Made by a program: the position numbers and the translations under genes. The notes under the pieces are model-generated. The model did no database searches. It was given only the letters and a program-made list of their open reading frames with translations, and was not told the origin of the DNA. From the NCBI GenBank assembly GCA_945910005.1, contig OX246745.1:44922822-44986821 (forward strand): a DNA stretch of 64,000 nucleotides, written 5' to 3'. This document shows, one piece after another, positions 11,238 to 22,079 of this stretch. The DNA is from Isoperla grammatica (lineage: Eukaryota; Arthropoda; Insecta; Plecoptera; Perlodidae). Position 1 is the stretch's first letter; every line of letters begins with the position of its first letter.

Positions 11238-12050
11238 TGTCATGAAAGACTGTGTTTCATGGATTTGAGCCCTTTCTGATCGGTGAGATTCCGTGGAGTT
11301 GTTTGGACAACTGGTGTCGTAATGTTTTGAGTATTGTAACTGGGTCAGTTGGCTATGCAGTTATTGTGCATGGTCGGCGGGCCTAGCTAGTTAAGTAAAC
11401 AGATGATTGGGACAAGCGTCGGGATTCATAACATAATGTACGAAGGTCGGCGGTTTTGTCCAAAACATTATCTGTTTAATTGTTTACTCATTATTGTTAC
11501 GATGTTATTGTTGTCGGCAATTCCTCGCCGTGGCAAGCGATGTCGTAGAGAGACGTGACGTCATGAGGAAGGGGTTTATAACCAAGGTGTGTGGACACGG
11601 GGGGGGGACTCAAGCTGGAACACGACTGAAGAGAGCAAGGAGAGTGAATCACGGAACGACGAAGGGAAGAGTGACTAACGACGTCGAGGGAAGCCGGAGC
11701 CGGGAAGCCAGTCACCAACCACCTCGGGGCGGGAAGCCGGGACTACGACTCGGGTGAGTCTGGGATTGATTGACGGGTCTTGACGGTATGTACGTGTTAT
11801 AGCCCAGGCCTCATGTTCACAGGACTAGGTTGTGTAATGTTACATAATTCCCGTCATTGAATAAACGTAATTCCTTGTTGATGAATCATGGTATTTCTTT
11901 GAATGAACTGCATTGTGAACAATCCCACCACACGATCCCCGTTAGTGGCACGGCAGGGCTGGGAGCGTATCGCTACGCCCATGTCACGATTACAGGGGTA
12001 ATCGTGACGATGATCGTTCGTCCAGCCTGGTACTGCCGTGGTACATAACA
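11238..12050 (+). repeat. 3' LTR of non-coding LTR element
   Basis: 813 bp, reading as identical to 7565-8377. The bases just upstream (GAGCCCCAGGGA) make at best a poor polypurine tract. Confidence 0.87.
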
Positions 12051-12562
12051 ATATAAGTAACAAGTATTTATGCATGACTTGAGTCACTCTTCACTTCACG
12101 TCACTTGAGTGGAGCGGATTGTACCATCAAGTTCGCGCGGGCCGAGACGAGGCCTTCGCTATCGGCCAAGAGGGTGGTTAGCACTAAAGACATCGGGATA
12201 TACGACCTGGCATCGCAAGTCCAGCAACAACCTTCGCACTAAGGGCAACAAGTACGCCGGCAGAATTAAGTGGCACACGCAGCGGAAATAGGTAAGTTCC
12301 ATAATGATATTTGACACACTACTCCAAAAAGGTTCGCCATCACTGCCCTAATAGATACTGCACTAGGCACTAGGAATATTTGCCTAGATTATTGATTCAA
12401 TTGTGTATTGTATATTTTTAGCATAATATTTTTCTTGTGATAACGCAATATACCAAGTTCAGGAGATTGTTTTTATACTTTGCATTAACGTTTCCATTCG
12501 TTTTTTTTTTGTCGACAAACATATTACCCACTTGTTGTAGGTAGGTTTTCGTGGCCCGAGTC
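12051..12562. other. unannotated interval
   Basis: Begins with the ATAT duplication. It contains a 60-codon frame at 12109-12291 with no recognisable similarity, followed by GGTAAGT, which looks like a splice donor. I cannot support a gene. Confidence 0.3.
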
Positions 12563-12651
12563 AATATTAATAATTCTTGGCTGTCGGGTGTCGCCGCGTC
12601 CATCGTTTATTGAAAACTGACGTTTCGGACTAATTACATAGTCCGTCTTCA
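12563..12651 (+). repeat. left inverted arm of foldback element
   Basis: 89 bp, complementary to 15429-15517 at 88 positions. Its last 12 bases (12640-12651, AGTCCGTCTTCA) are also the target duplication of the inserted LINE. Confidence 0.9.
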
Positions 12652-12655
12652 GTCC

Positions 12656-13798
12656 ATGAAATGGAATGAACTTCACAAAATGTCGATATCTACAAGTAAA
12701 ACTAAATGTATGGTGATGAAGGGCCATTTCTCGAAACATAGAAATCCTCTAATCAAGATCGGCGGAACATCACTAGGTTTTGTTAATAAATACAAATACT
12801 TTGGACTCATGATGGATGATAAGCTAACGTTCTTACCACATCTGCAATACCTACGAAGTAAGATCTTGAATACATTTGCCATGACAAAACGTCTAGCAAG
12901 AAAGAACTGGGGGTTAAACCATAGAACTATGGGAATACTGTACGACAGGGTAGCGGTGCCCATAATAACATACGGCGCCTCTGCCTGGATGACATCTATA
13001 AACAAGAGAAGAAATCAGCAAATAATCTCGTCAATACAGAGGTCATTACTCCTACAACTCACTAGAGCTTGCAGGACTGTCTCTACTCCAGCGTTACAGG
13101 TGCTCGCAGGAAAACTACCGCTAGATCTAGAAATTACAAGATCAGGTTTCAGATACTTCGTAAAGAAAAATATCGCGAAAACCTGTGGTAACATTACAAG
13201 TAATACAACGAGACTGCTAAACAGAGAACGAAGAATATTCATAAGATGCGAGAATAGAAGAATATCTGATACATGTGAAGAGCAATGGCAGGACTTGTGG
13301 GATCAAACGGAGAAAGGTAGAGTAACGCACAGTTTCATACCATCAACCATTGAACGAGCCACATGGATTGAATGGTTCCAACCAGGTCTGCAACTTACCT
13401 TCCTGCTAACAGGACACGGCCCTTTTCGAGCGAATCTAAGAAGACTTGGACTTGAACAATATGATGTTTGCAGATGTGGAGACCGTGAAGACATTTGGCA
13501 CGTACTGCAAGATTGTGAACTGTATTCGGACATAAGGAAAGAACATCTAAATGAAGAACGTGAGGCAAGGAGATTACAAGACTTTAGAGGGATGCTCAAT
13601 TGCAAAAATCACTACAGACAACTTGGGAAGTTCGCAATAGACGTGTTTAATCGCCGACAAGAAGAACTGGAAGAAGACAGGCTGGATGCGAGAGATGAAG
13701 TAGGAGGGTATATGCAAGAGAGAAATCCAAAAAGAAGAGGGAAACAGCGAAGTCAATCAGATGTGTACTCAGAAGAAGAAGTAGAAGAGGATTGGTGA
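12656..13798 (+). pseudogene. LINE ORF2 C-terminal part (RT thumb and zinc motif)
   Basis: 380 open codons that represent only the end of a LINE ORF2. The part after the catalytic YADD box is present: SKTKCMVMKG, KYKYFGLMMDD and LYDRVAVPIITYGASAW are typical of the RT palm-to-thumb region in R1, LOA and Jockey elements. A C-terminal Cys-His motif (CRCGDREDIWHVLQDC, residues about 285-300) follows, then a charged tail. The catalytic RT half and the endonuclease are missing because the copy is 5' truncated at the insertion joint. The open frame with no stops suggests a fairly recent insertion. It has no function as it stands. Confidence 0.88.
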
Positions 13799-15186
13799 CA
13801 CAAAATAGGAAGAATAGAAGAATCGAAGATTAGCAAGCGCCGTCCAAAACACCAAATTAGCATAGAATATACAGCAACAATTGTGAAAGAAGTTGAAGAG
13901 GAGCACAGAAGACAATCTAAGATAACAACGTACAGAAGACATGACACCAATATATTCCAGAACACACAGTCAGGGAGGAAGAAGATGGGGCGACAGTCAA
14001 GATTGAAGAAGAATCAGGAAAACATAAAGAAACAGAAGACAGCAATAAGAAGAACAGAGAAGAGGAACAGAAGAAAAGTACGCCACGACCCGAAGAGGAT
14101 TTTGGAAAGGGGCCAGTATACTCCACAGCCAGGGCATGCAGTCAGGGAGGAAGAAGATGGGGCGACAGTCAAGATTGAAGAAGAAACAGTAAAACATCAA
14201 GAAACAGAAGACAGCCTTAAGAAGAAAAGAAGAAGAGGGACAGAAGGAAAATACGTTACGACTCGCAGAGGAATTCGGAAAGGGACCAGTGTACTCAACA
14301 AACCAGGGCATACAGTCAGAGAAGAAGAAGAAGAGGGGGCGACAGTCAAGTTTGAAGAAGAAACAGGAAAACATCAAGAAACAGGAAACAGAAGACAGCG
14401 ATAAGAAGAAAAGAAGAAGAGGAGTTGAATAGGAACAAAGAAGAGAATCTAAGATAACGTCGCACAGAAGACATGAAACCAACATCTTCCAGGGCATGCA
14501 GTCAGGGAAGAAGAAGATTAGGTGACAGTCAAGATTAAAGAAGAAACAGGAAAACACCTAGAAACAGAAGACAGCGATAAGAAGAAATGACGCAGAGGGG
14601 CAGAAGGCTACGACTTGAAGAGGAAACCGGAAAGTGACCAGCTAACTCAAAAAGAAAAGAAGATGACCAGTTCGATCACCAGAAGGGAAATCAAGATCAG
14701 CAGAAGTATTCTCCTCAAGAACCACCAGACAGTGAAAAGAAGAAAAGAGAGGAAGAATCGTGGAGAAGACTTGACATAACTTGGAAGAAGAAGAGGAGCT
14801 GAACACTCAGAAGAAGGAACACGATCACTGCGACCACTGGAGGGGAAGCAAAGCACAAAAGAAGTGCAGGAATCCTCATCAGGTTGAAACAAAAACAACC
14901 ATAGAAGCAACGATTTATGCCAAGTCAAAGGAAAACCATCCGAAATGGAGTAAACAGAAACTACGAAGAGCAGAAGAAGATGAATAAATATACAAGGAGA
15001 ATAATATCAAGAACAAGAAGCTAATACATTGCAAAGACAATACCAACGACAAAGGAGGGTTACCAATTTGAGGACTCCTAAGGTCGGACTTCAAGAAAAA
15101 CAGCAAGAGATAACACAAATACAAGAAAAGATAGACGCATATGAGCTTCGGCTTAGGTGGCGTCAGATGTAGATGTGGATTGAATG
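13799..15186 (+). repeat. purine-rich degenerate repeats of the LINE 3' region
   Basis: GAAGAA-rich sequence. Between about 13880 and 14650 it contains degenerate units of roughly 165-180 bp, marked by recurring AGGGCATRCAGTCAG and GACAGTCAAGATTGAAGAAG motifs. A 173-codon lysine/glutamate-rich frame (13883-14404) follows these units. I regard it as 3' UTR composition, not a gene. Confidence 0.65.
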
Positions 15187-15223
15187 AAAAAAAAAAAGTC
15201 CGTCTTCAAAGTAATGAAGAAAT

Positions 15224-15438
15224 AGTCAGTCAGTAATGAAGAGTAGGTTCTCTCAGTGACTGTCTCTTCATTACTCTGAAGATCCAGTCAGTAAGAGACA
15301 GTCAGTCAGTAATGAAGAGTAGGTTCTCTCAGTGACTGTCTCTTCATTACTCTGAAGATCCAGTCAGTAAGAGACAGTCAGTCAGTAATGAAGAGTAGGT
15401 TCTCTCAGTGACTGTCTCTTCATTACTATGAAGACGGA
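15224..15438. repeat. 76-bp tandem repeats in foldback core
   Basis: Three copies start at about 15224, 15300 and 15376. Each contains the inverted pair AGTAATGAAGAG / CTCTTCATTACT, so the core itself can fold. Confidence 0.9.
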
Positions 15439-15517
15439 CTATGTAATTAGTCCAAAACGTCAGTTTTCAATAAACGATGGACGCGGCGACACCCGACAGC
15501 CAAGAATTATTAATATT
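15429..15517 (+). repeat. right inverted arm of foldback element
   Basis: 89 bp, the inverse of 12563-12651 with one mismatch. Its outer end forms the first part of the following satellite. Confidence 0.9.
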
Positions 15518-16080
15518 ACCCACTCTTCCTGAAGTGTAACATAGTTAATTGTATAATCATGTTCAATTCTTCTGGACAAAACACCCGACCGACACCCGAC
15601 AGCCAAGAATTATTAATATTACCCACTCTTCCTGAAGTGTAACATAGTTAATTGTATAATCATGTTCAATTCTTCTGGACAAAACACCCGACCGACACCC
15701 GACAGCCAAGAATTATTAATATTACCCACTCTTCCTGAAGTGTAACATAGTTAATTGTATAATCATGTTCAATTCTTCTGGACAAAACACCCGACCGACA
15801 CCCGACAGCCAAGAATTATTAATATTACCCACTCTTCCTGAAGTGTAACATAGTGTATAATCATGTTCAATTCTTCTGGACAAAACACCCGACCGACACC
15901 CGAAAGCCAAGAATTATTGATATTACCCACTCTTCCTGAAGTGTAACATAGTGTATAATCATGTTCAATTCTTCTGGACAAAACACCCGACCGACACCCG
16001 ACAGCCAAGAATTATTGATATTACCCACTCTTCCTGAAGTGTAACATAGTTAATTGTATAATCATGTTCAATTCTTCTGG
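15488..16080. repeat. 103-bp satellite, six copies
   Basis: GACACCCGACAGCCAAG recurs at 15488, 15591, 15694, 15797, 15895 (with one substitution) and 15993, giving periods of 103, 103, 103, 98 and 98. The two shorter units lack 5 bases of a TAATT stretch. The first 30 bases of each unit equal the outer end of the foldback arm. Confidence 0.95.
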
Positions 16081-16388
16081 CTTGCCTTATTAGCACTGGT
16101 TGTTTGTTTTTCACACTTTATATCACTTAAATATCTTGCATGTGTTTGCCAAATTGTGTCTCAATTCTAGCCCATTTAGAATACATCTGGTTGGAAGTTT
16201 CTGAAGACTTTTCTCTATCCCAAGTTTTGATCATTTCTGTGCCACTTATTTTTTTTTTTAAACACAAGTCAGAAAGTATTCACTGTTTAATAATACTACC
16301 AATAATTACGATAGTGATGACTTAGGTGCAAATAATTCTAGTTTTAACATAGTGTTATAATCTAGGACAATACAACGACAATAATGAT
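16081..16388. other. unannotated interval
   Basis: AT-rich sequence ending in ATAATGAT, the left target duplication of the next element. Nothing else is recognised. Confidence 0.35.
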
Positions 16389-16963
16389 TAGGGATAACAT
16401 CGGGTACCCGGGTGACCCGGGTACCCGGCTCCAAAGTATTACCCGGAGCCGTTTTTCGGGTCCGGGTAATTTATTAGTCCGTTTCTGGGCTACATTTACG
16501 CGCCAGTATTGCTGCGGTTGATTTCGATGGAGCCAGCAGGTACGGCGCGAGCCTACCCTTCCACAACACGTGACCCGGCGGGGAACAGAACAGACGCGAA
16601 CCGACTTGCATTCGTTACTGTTTGTTCATTGTTTAACATTCTGGTGAACATTCTGACTAATACTTTTCTATTGCTATTTATTTTACTTGAAATAGCATGT
16701 TTTATGTACGTGCTTCTGTTGTGTATTGAGAAATGTTTTTGTTTACTCGACGTGATGACTGCAGGCGTATTCTAAGGGGCTATTCGAGCAGGCGGCATGC
16801 ATGTCATTCGTCTCTCGTTTTCGCGCCCCACGCCCTTCACAAGGCCTAGCGACGACCTTCAAATCAAGTCTGCACATCGAAAAATACGTTTTCAGGATCC
16901 GGGTACCCGGGTAATATGAGAGCTGGAACCGATTCCGAATTTTATTACCCGATGTCATCCCTA
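16389..16963. mobile_element. non-autonomous hAT-like element, 575 bp
   Basis: The ends are inverted: TAGGGATAACATCGGGTA at the left and the complement of TAGGGATGACATCGGGTA at the right. A perfect 8-bp duplication, ATAATGAT, flanks it (16381-16388 and 16964-16971). Eight-base duplications are characteristic of hAT transposases. The inner ends are rich in GGGTACCCGG palindromes. No transposase frame is present. Confidence 0.88.
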
Positions 16964-17189
16964 ATAATGATTAACATTTACTCTGGAAACTAAATTGAAA
17001 AGAACGTTTTGACATCGCGCTCTACCTGTTGACTGTTACGATCAATGTTACTAACCATTAAACAAACATCGTTCGTTTGGTGCGACAGGTTGGAGCCTGA
17101 TTCAGTGAGACTAATCGACAGGTTGGAAAACGAGTCGTTTTTACAACGCTTATATTAACTTGCCTTGTTTGTCTGGACGGAATCTTTGA

Positions 17190-18510
17190 ATCAATATTCC
17201 ACCTACTTCTAGATGTCCGATCAAGCTGAAATTTCTTACACAGACGTATTCCTGATGACAATACATGAATCAACTGTCATATTTACTAAATTGTCAATTA
17301 ATTTGTCATAATTAATTAATTCATGTTTTACATGGAAATCGATGAATCTTTGAATCGATATTCCACCTACTTCTAAATGTCCGATCAAGCTGAAAGTTTT
17401 TACACAGACGTATTTCTAATGACAATACATGAATTAACTGTCTTAGTTACTAAATTGAAAATTAATTCATCATAATTTATTAATTATTAATGTTTTATAT
17501 GGAAATCGATGTTTAACCCACTTTCCAACGTCAAATCGAGTTGAACGTTTTCACACAGACGTATTCTTAATGACAATACACGAATCAATTGTCATATTTA
17601 CTAAACTGTCAATTAATTCATCATAATTAATTAATTAATGTTTTATATGGAAATCGATGTTTAACCCACTTCCCAACGTCAAATCGGGTTGAAAGTTTTC
17701 ACACAAACGTATTCTTAATGACAATACACGAATCAATTGTCATATAAACTAAATAATCAATTAATTCATCATAATTATTTAATTGATGTTTTATATGGGA
17801 ATCAATGTTTAACCCACTTTCCAACGTCAAATCGAGTTAAATGTTTTCACACAGACGTGTTCTTAATGACAATACACGAATCAATTGTCATATTAACTAA
17901 ATAATCAATTAATTCATCATAATTAATTAATTGATGTTTTATATGGAAATCGATATTTGACCCACTTTCCAACGTTGAATTGAGCTGAACGTATTCATAC
18001 AGACGTATTTTTAATGACAATACACGAATCAATTGTCATATTTACTAAATATTCAGTTAATTCATCATAATTAATTAATGTTTTATATGGGAATCGATGT
18101 TTAACCCACTTCCGAACGTCGAATTGAGCTGAAAGTTTTCACACAGACGTATTCTTAATGACAATACACGTATCAATTGTCATATTTACTAAAAATAGTC
18201 AATTAATTCATCATAACTAATTAATGTTTTATATGGGAATCGATGTTTCACCCACTTCCCAACGTCGAATCGAGTTGAAAGTTTTCACACAGACGTATTC
18301 TTAATGACAATACATGAATCAATTGTTATATTTACTAAATAATCAATTAAGCCATCATTATTAATTAATTGATGTTTTATATGGGGATCGATAAAACACT
18401 CACATTCGAACGTCGAATTGAGCTAAAAGTTTGCACACAGACGTATTCTTAATGACAATACATGAATCAATTGTCATACTAAATAATCAATTAAACCATC
18501 ATAATTAATT
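17190..18510. repeat. 148-bp satellite, about nine copies
   Basis: ACACAGACGTATT recurs about every 142-164 bases (near 17238, 17402, 17553, 17702, 17851, 17998, 18140, 18287 and 18435), followed each time by ATGACAATACAYGAATCAA. The units are AT-rich and diverged. Confidence 0.9.
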
Positions 18511-18561
18511 AATCGATATTCGATATTATATTCGATTGCAAGATTCTTTAAGACTAAAAAG

Positions 18562-18890
18562 TATAAAATAATATTACATGAAAAAAATATATTTTTTAAA
18601 AACAACGCTTATATTTAAATGCACTAAAAAGTAAAAAATAAATTTTCGCCCAACAAATTTTTGCCTCACTCGGAAAATAAAAGCGTTGGGCGCTTTCGGT
18701 ATTGAGTATTGACATAGATTGCAGTATTCTGCTGTTTATGCAGGGAAAGCGCCCAACGCTTTTATTTTCCGAGTGAGGCAAAAATTTGTTGGGCGAAAAT
18801 TTATTTTTTACTTTTTAGTGCATTTAAATATAAGCTTTGTTTTTAAAAAAACCATTTTTTTTTCATGTAATATTATTATTTATGTAAGAT
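18562..18890. repeat. long inverted repeat (foldback or MITE)
   Basis: Left arm about 18562-18697 and right arm about 18743-18890 are inverted copies, nearly perfect over their inner 100 bases (GCGCCCAACGCTTTTATTTT on the plus strand in the right arm). A spacer of about 45 bases separates them. The outer parts accumulate small indels in A/T runs. I find no coding sequence and no clear target duplication. Confidence 0.85.
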
Positions 18891-19426
18891 ATCTGTGTAT
18901 CAATTTGACAGCGAAATATAATTTTCGTACTTACATTTTCTACGTAAGTTTCTACGTGTCTAAGTGATTTCTGAACGGACCTTACCTCATCAAATTATTG
19001 TTTACAAATTTATGAAGTTAATTGCATTAACGAAATTAGAGAAGCTAGTTTTTGTGTACATGTATGGATGGATACATGACTATTACTAACTCTAACTCTA
19101 CTCTATATCTAACTATACTCTAAAACTATAAATAAGTGCAAATGAAGAAGATTGTAAATGCGATTATTTTTATCGAAACCTGTCTTTACCTATAAGGTGC
19201 CTATACATAACATACTGTGTTGATTAATTGTGTTGTATTGCACATCAATGCAGTATTATATCAAACGGTAGAGCCTGGTGTAGCTGTGCGATTTATTGAA
19301 CCCCCCCCCCCCCTCCCCCCCCCATTCCAGACGTACGCCCGCAAACTCTAGGATTTCCATAGCAAATTGGGCTTCCCCCTATTTTATTCCTAAATCCGCT
19401 ACTGTACCCATTGAAGGACGGGCGAA
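18891..19426. other. unannotated interval with C-run
   Basis: AT-rich, with a cytosine-rich run at about 19301-19324. ATTCCTAAATCCGCTACTG at about 19385-19405 resembles the end of a hAT-like element (complement of CAGTAGCGGATTTAGG), but I see no partner end. Confidence 0.3.
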
Positions 19427-20219
19427 GTGTATTAATTGTGCGCATTGTGGCCTTGTAGGCCTGCACTCTGGTAGGTATTAATTGTGCGCATTGTGGCCTT
19501 GTAGGCCTGCACTCTGGTAGGTATTAATTGTGCGCATTGTGGCCTTGTAGGCCTGCACTCTGGTAGGTATTAATTGTGCGCATTGTGGCCTTGTAGGCCT
19601 GCACTCTGGTAGATATTAATTGTGCGCATTGTGGCCTTGTAGGCCTGCACTCTGGTAGGTATTAATTGTGCGCATTGTGGCCTTGTAGGCCTGCACTCTG
19701 GTAGGTATTAATTGTGCGCATTGTGGCCTTGTAGGCCTGCACTCTGGTAGGTATTAATTGTGCGCATTGTGGCCTTGTAGGCCTGCACTCTGGTAGATAT
19801 TAATTGTGCGCATTGTGGCCTTGTAAGCCTGCACTCTGGTAGGTATTAATTGTGCGCATTGTGGCCTTGTAGGCCTGCACTCTGGTAGGTATTAATTGTG
19901 CGCATTGTGGCCTTGTAGGCCTGCACTCTGGTAGGTATTAATTGTGCGCATTGTGGCCTTGTAGGCCTGCACTCTGGTAGGTATTAATTGTGCGCATTGT
20001 GGCCTTGTAGGCCTGCACTCTGGTAGATATTAATTGTGCGCATTGTGGCCTTGTAGGCCTGCACTCTGGTAGGTATTAATTGTGCGCATTGTGGCCTTGT
20101 AGGCCTGCACTCTGGTAGGTATTAATTGTGCGCATTGTGGCCTTGTAGGCCTGCACTCTGGTAGGTATTAATTGTGCGCATTGTGGCCTTGTAGGCCTGC
20201 ACTCTGGTAGGTATTAATT
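19427..20219. repeat. 46-bp minisatellite, about 17 copies
   Basis: Highly uniform tandem array of a 46-bp unit containing AATTGTGCGCATTGTGGCC and an imperfect palindrome GGCCTTGTAGGCC. Most variation is one GGT/GAT site before the next unit. Confidence 0.97.
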
Positions 20220-20874
20220 CACGTTATCAACATAAGTTCTTTACTCTGTTATTTATACAAAACATAGAAGGCAATCAATAACACAGATATGTTACATAGA
20301 CTCACTCACGCAACAGCCTTGAGAATAGAGATACACATCGGGGAACCCCAACCCCTCTCTACTCCCACTAGGGCTCGTTTCCACGCACTTCGTACTTCGC
20401 ATAAAACAACATCGATTCTTTATAATATGTTCGTATATATTAGAATATTTAACAGATTGATTTCAACGATACGTACATAAGCTACCGACAATCTAGTAGA
20501 CCTACATTAATTACACACAAAGTAATTATTCCAAATAGGCTACTTACGTCCCCCCCCCCCCCCCACACACCCACGTTCTGAGCTGAAGGCAAACATAGGT
20601 ACGCTAGGGATGCCATTGTAAAACTGTAAACAAGTGGCAGTGAGAAGATATTAGGCTAAATTAAACATAGGCCTAACTAATCATTAGCAATGTAGCGAAA
20701 ATGTGTACATGACAAATAAAATACTATATGGGCGCCGCCAGAATATTTTTCAGGGGAAGGCAAAGTTAAATTAGAGTTTCCCCCTGGGGGGGGGGGGGGG
20801 GGGTGACTCCCCAATCTGCCCCGCAGCGCGTTTTTCTTGGATTTTCAACACTTTTTAACAGATTTTCTGATGTA
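20220..20874. other. unannotated interval with C and G runs
   Basis: Contains a C run (about 20551-20564) and a G run (about 20787-20803). GGGCGCCGCCAGAATATTTT at about 20729 looks like degenerate transposon sequence. No gene is supported. Confidence 0.3.
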
Positions 20875-21964
20875 AAGACAACAAACTCTAGACCCTGCTT
20901 TAAACAAATTTAGGCCTAGATCGGACTGGGAGCCAGACCCCCTACCACGTGATCACCCCCTTGAAGTTTTCACTCATCACCTTCTAGCCAAAGTATCCTC
21001 CCCGGACTTTGCAGATAGGTTACCCATTAGCACTAACCTCACGCCTACGCATCGCAAAGCCATCAACTCCTTACGTAACAACAGGGAGATCATCATCACT
21101 CCAGCGGACAAAGGCTCCACGATCGTCGTCCAGGATGTCGCAGCTTATATCACTGAGGCTGACCGGCAACTGTCGGACACTACAACCTACCGACTGCTCA
21201 AGGAGGATTCTACCAACTTGCACCTCAAGAAAGTCTCTGACTTCCTAACCACCCACGTAACACATCAAGGCCTTAACGACAAGACAATCAAAGCCCTCAC
21301 ACCGGATACCATACGGACACCTGTATTCTACTTGCTTCCGAAGATCCACAAACAAGGGAATCCAGGCCGACCCATAGTCTCCAGTTATAGTTCACCAACT
21401 GAGAGGATTTCCGCTTTTGTTGACTACCATCTCCAGCCGCTTGTTGCCAACCTTGATTCGCACATCAAGGACACTTACGACTTCCTCGAGAAACTCCATC
21501 AACTCGACACGCCGCTACCACCAGGCTCGCTATTGGTCACCATTGATGTCACGTCATTATACACCAATATCCCGACCACACAGGGATTAGCCGCCCTAGA
21601 ACACTTCCTTAGAACCCGGCCACCCGGCACCAAACCAGACGCCCCGTTTCTCACAGAACTTGCGCACATGGTCCTCCGCCTCAACAACTTTCGGTTTATG
21701 GAGCGCCACTACCTACAAACGAAAGGCACAGCCATGGGCACCAGAATGGCCCCCTCGTATGCCAACCTCTTCATTGGCAAACTAGAGAAGCAGTTCCTAG
21801 CAACCCGTGACCATCTGCCCTTGTGTTTCTTCCGTTTTATTGATGACATCTTTATGGTATGGCCCCACGGCCAAGCACTACTAGACGTCTTCCTCACGGA
21901 CCTCAACAATGCCAGTGTGTTATGCTTCACTTCACGCATCAGTCCTCAGCCGGCCCGATTCTAA
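20875..21964 (+). pseudogene. Penelope-like reverse transcriptase
   Basis: The RT frame is open from about 20875. It shows PADKGSTIVVQD with YITEADRQLSD (N-terminal region), LPKIHKQGNPGRPIVSS, LVTIDVTSLYTNIP (first catalytic Asp), KGTAMGTRMAPSYANLF and the catalytic RFIDDIF box (about 21835-21855). These are diagnostic of Penelope-like RTs, which are related to telomerase. The frame ends at a TAA at 21962-21964. The next in-frame residues (IDIHIKE) continue the family pattern for a few codons before the sequence is lost. No N-terminal methionine is obvious, so the 5' part may be missing. It cannot make an active enzyme. Confidence 0.9.
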
Positions 21965-22070
21965 ATAGACATCCACATCAAGGAATGCGATGTGCAATGA
22001 TGACGATTCCCAAGTGAAGCGTAACACACTGGCATTGTTGAGGTCCGTGAGGAAGACGTCTAGTAGTGCT
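21874..22070. repeat. inverted duplication inside the Penelope-like element
   Basis: 21874-21931 and 22013-22070 are inverted copies of 58 bp with one mismatch, separated by 81 bp. The right arm sits where the RT thumb should be coded, so it marks a rearrangement that deleted roughly 70 codons. Confidence 0.9.
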
Positions 22071-22079
22071 CAGATGGTA

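Larger units (their letters stand above)
7565..12050 (+). mobile_element. non-coding LTR retrotransposon (LARD/TRIM type)
   Basis: Two 813-bp direct repeats (7565-8377 and 11238-12050) read as identical. Both begin TGTCATG and end CATAACA, with the TG...CA ends of LTRs. The four bases before the first copy (7561-7564, ATAT) are repeated after the second (12051-12054), as expected for an integrase-made target duplication. The 2,860-bp internal part has no gag or pol and consists of low-complexity and tandem repeats. This fits a non-autonomous element mobilised by a coding relative. Orientation is inferred from the TATA-like and polyadenylation motifs. A plain segmental duplication would not explain the TG/CA ends and flanking ATAT. 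Confidence 0.85.
12652..15196 (+). mobile_element. 5'-truncated R1/Jockey-type LINE with poly-A tail
   Basis: The insert begins inside an RT reading frame, runs through a long purine-rich 3' region and ends in 11 A residues (about 15187-15197). A 12-bp sequence, AGTCCGTCTTCA, lies immediately before it (12640-12651) and immediately after the A tail (15197-15208). 5' truncation, A tail and a 12-bp duplication are the signature of target-primed reverse transcription. Confidence 0.88.
12563..15517. mobile_element. foldback element with 89-bp inverted ends, split by a LINE
   Basis: Left arm 12563-12651 and right arm 15429-15517 are inverted copies with one mismatch in 89. Taking out the inserted LINE (12652-15196 plus one duplication) leaves about 400 bp: two 89-bp arms around a core of three 76-bp repeats. 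That is the architecture of a foldback or MITE-like element. No transposase is present. The outer ends (AATATT...) show no clear target duplication, because the right arm runs into satellite DNA built partly from the arm sequence. Confidence 0.75.

Noticed and set aside
12603..12655. Hammerhead-ribozyme-like core on the minus strand (CTGAAGA, stem GGACTA/TAGTCC, GAAAC, GTC) in the foldback arm.
   Set aside because: An extra C separates CTGAAGA from the stem and no stem III fits between GAAA and GTC. The other arm has lost CTGA and GAAAC. Similarity is suggestive only.
13883..14404. 173-codon lysine/glutamate-rich frame.
   Set aside because: It consists of degenerate purine-rich repeats in the LINE 3' region.
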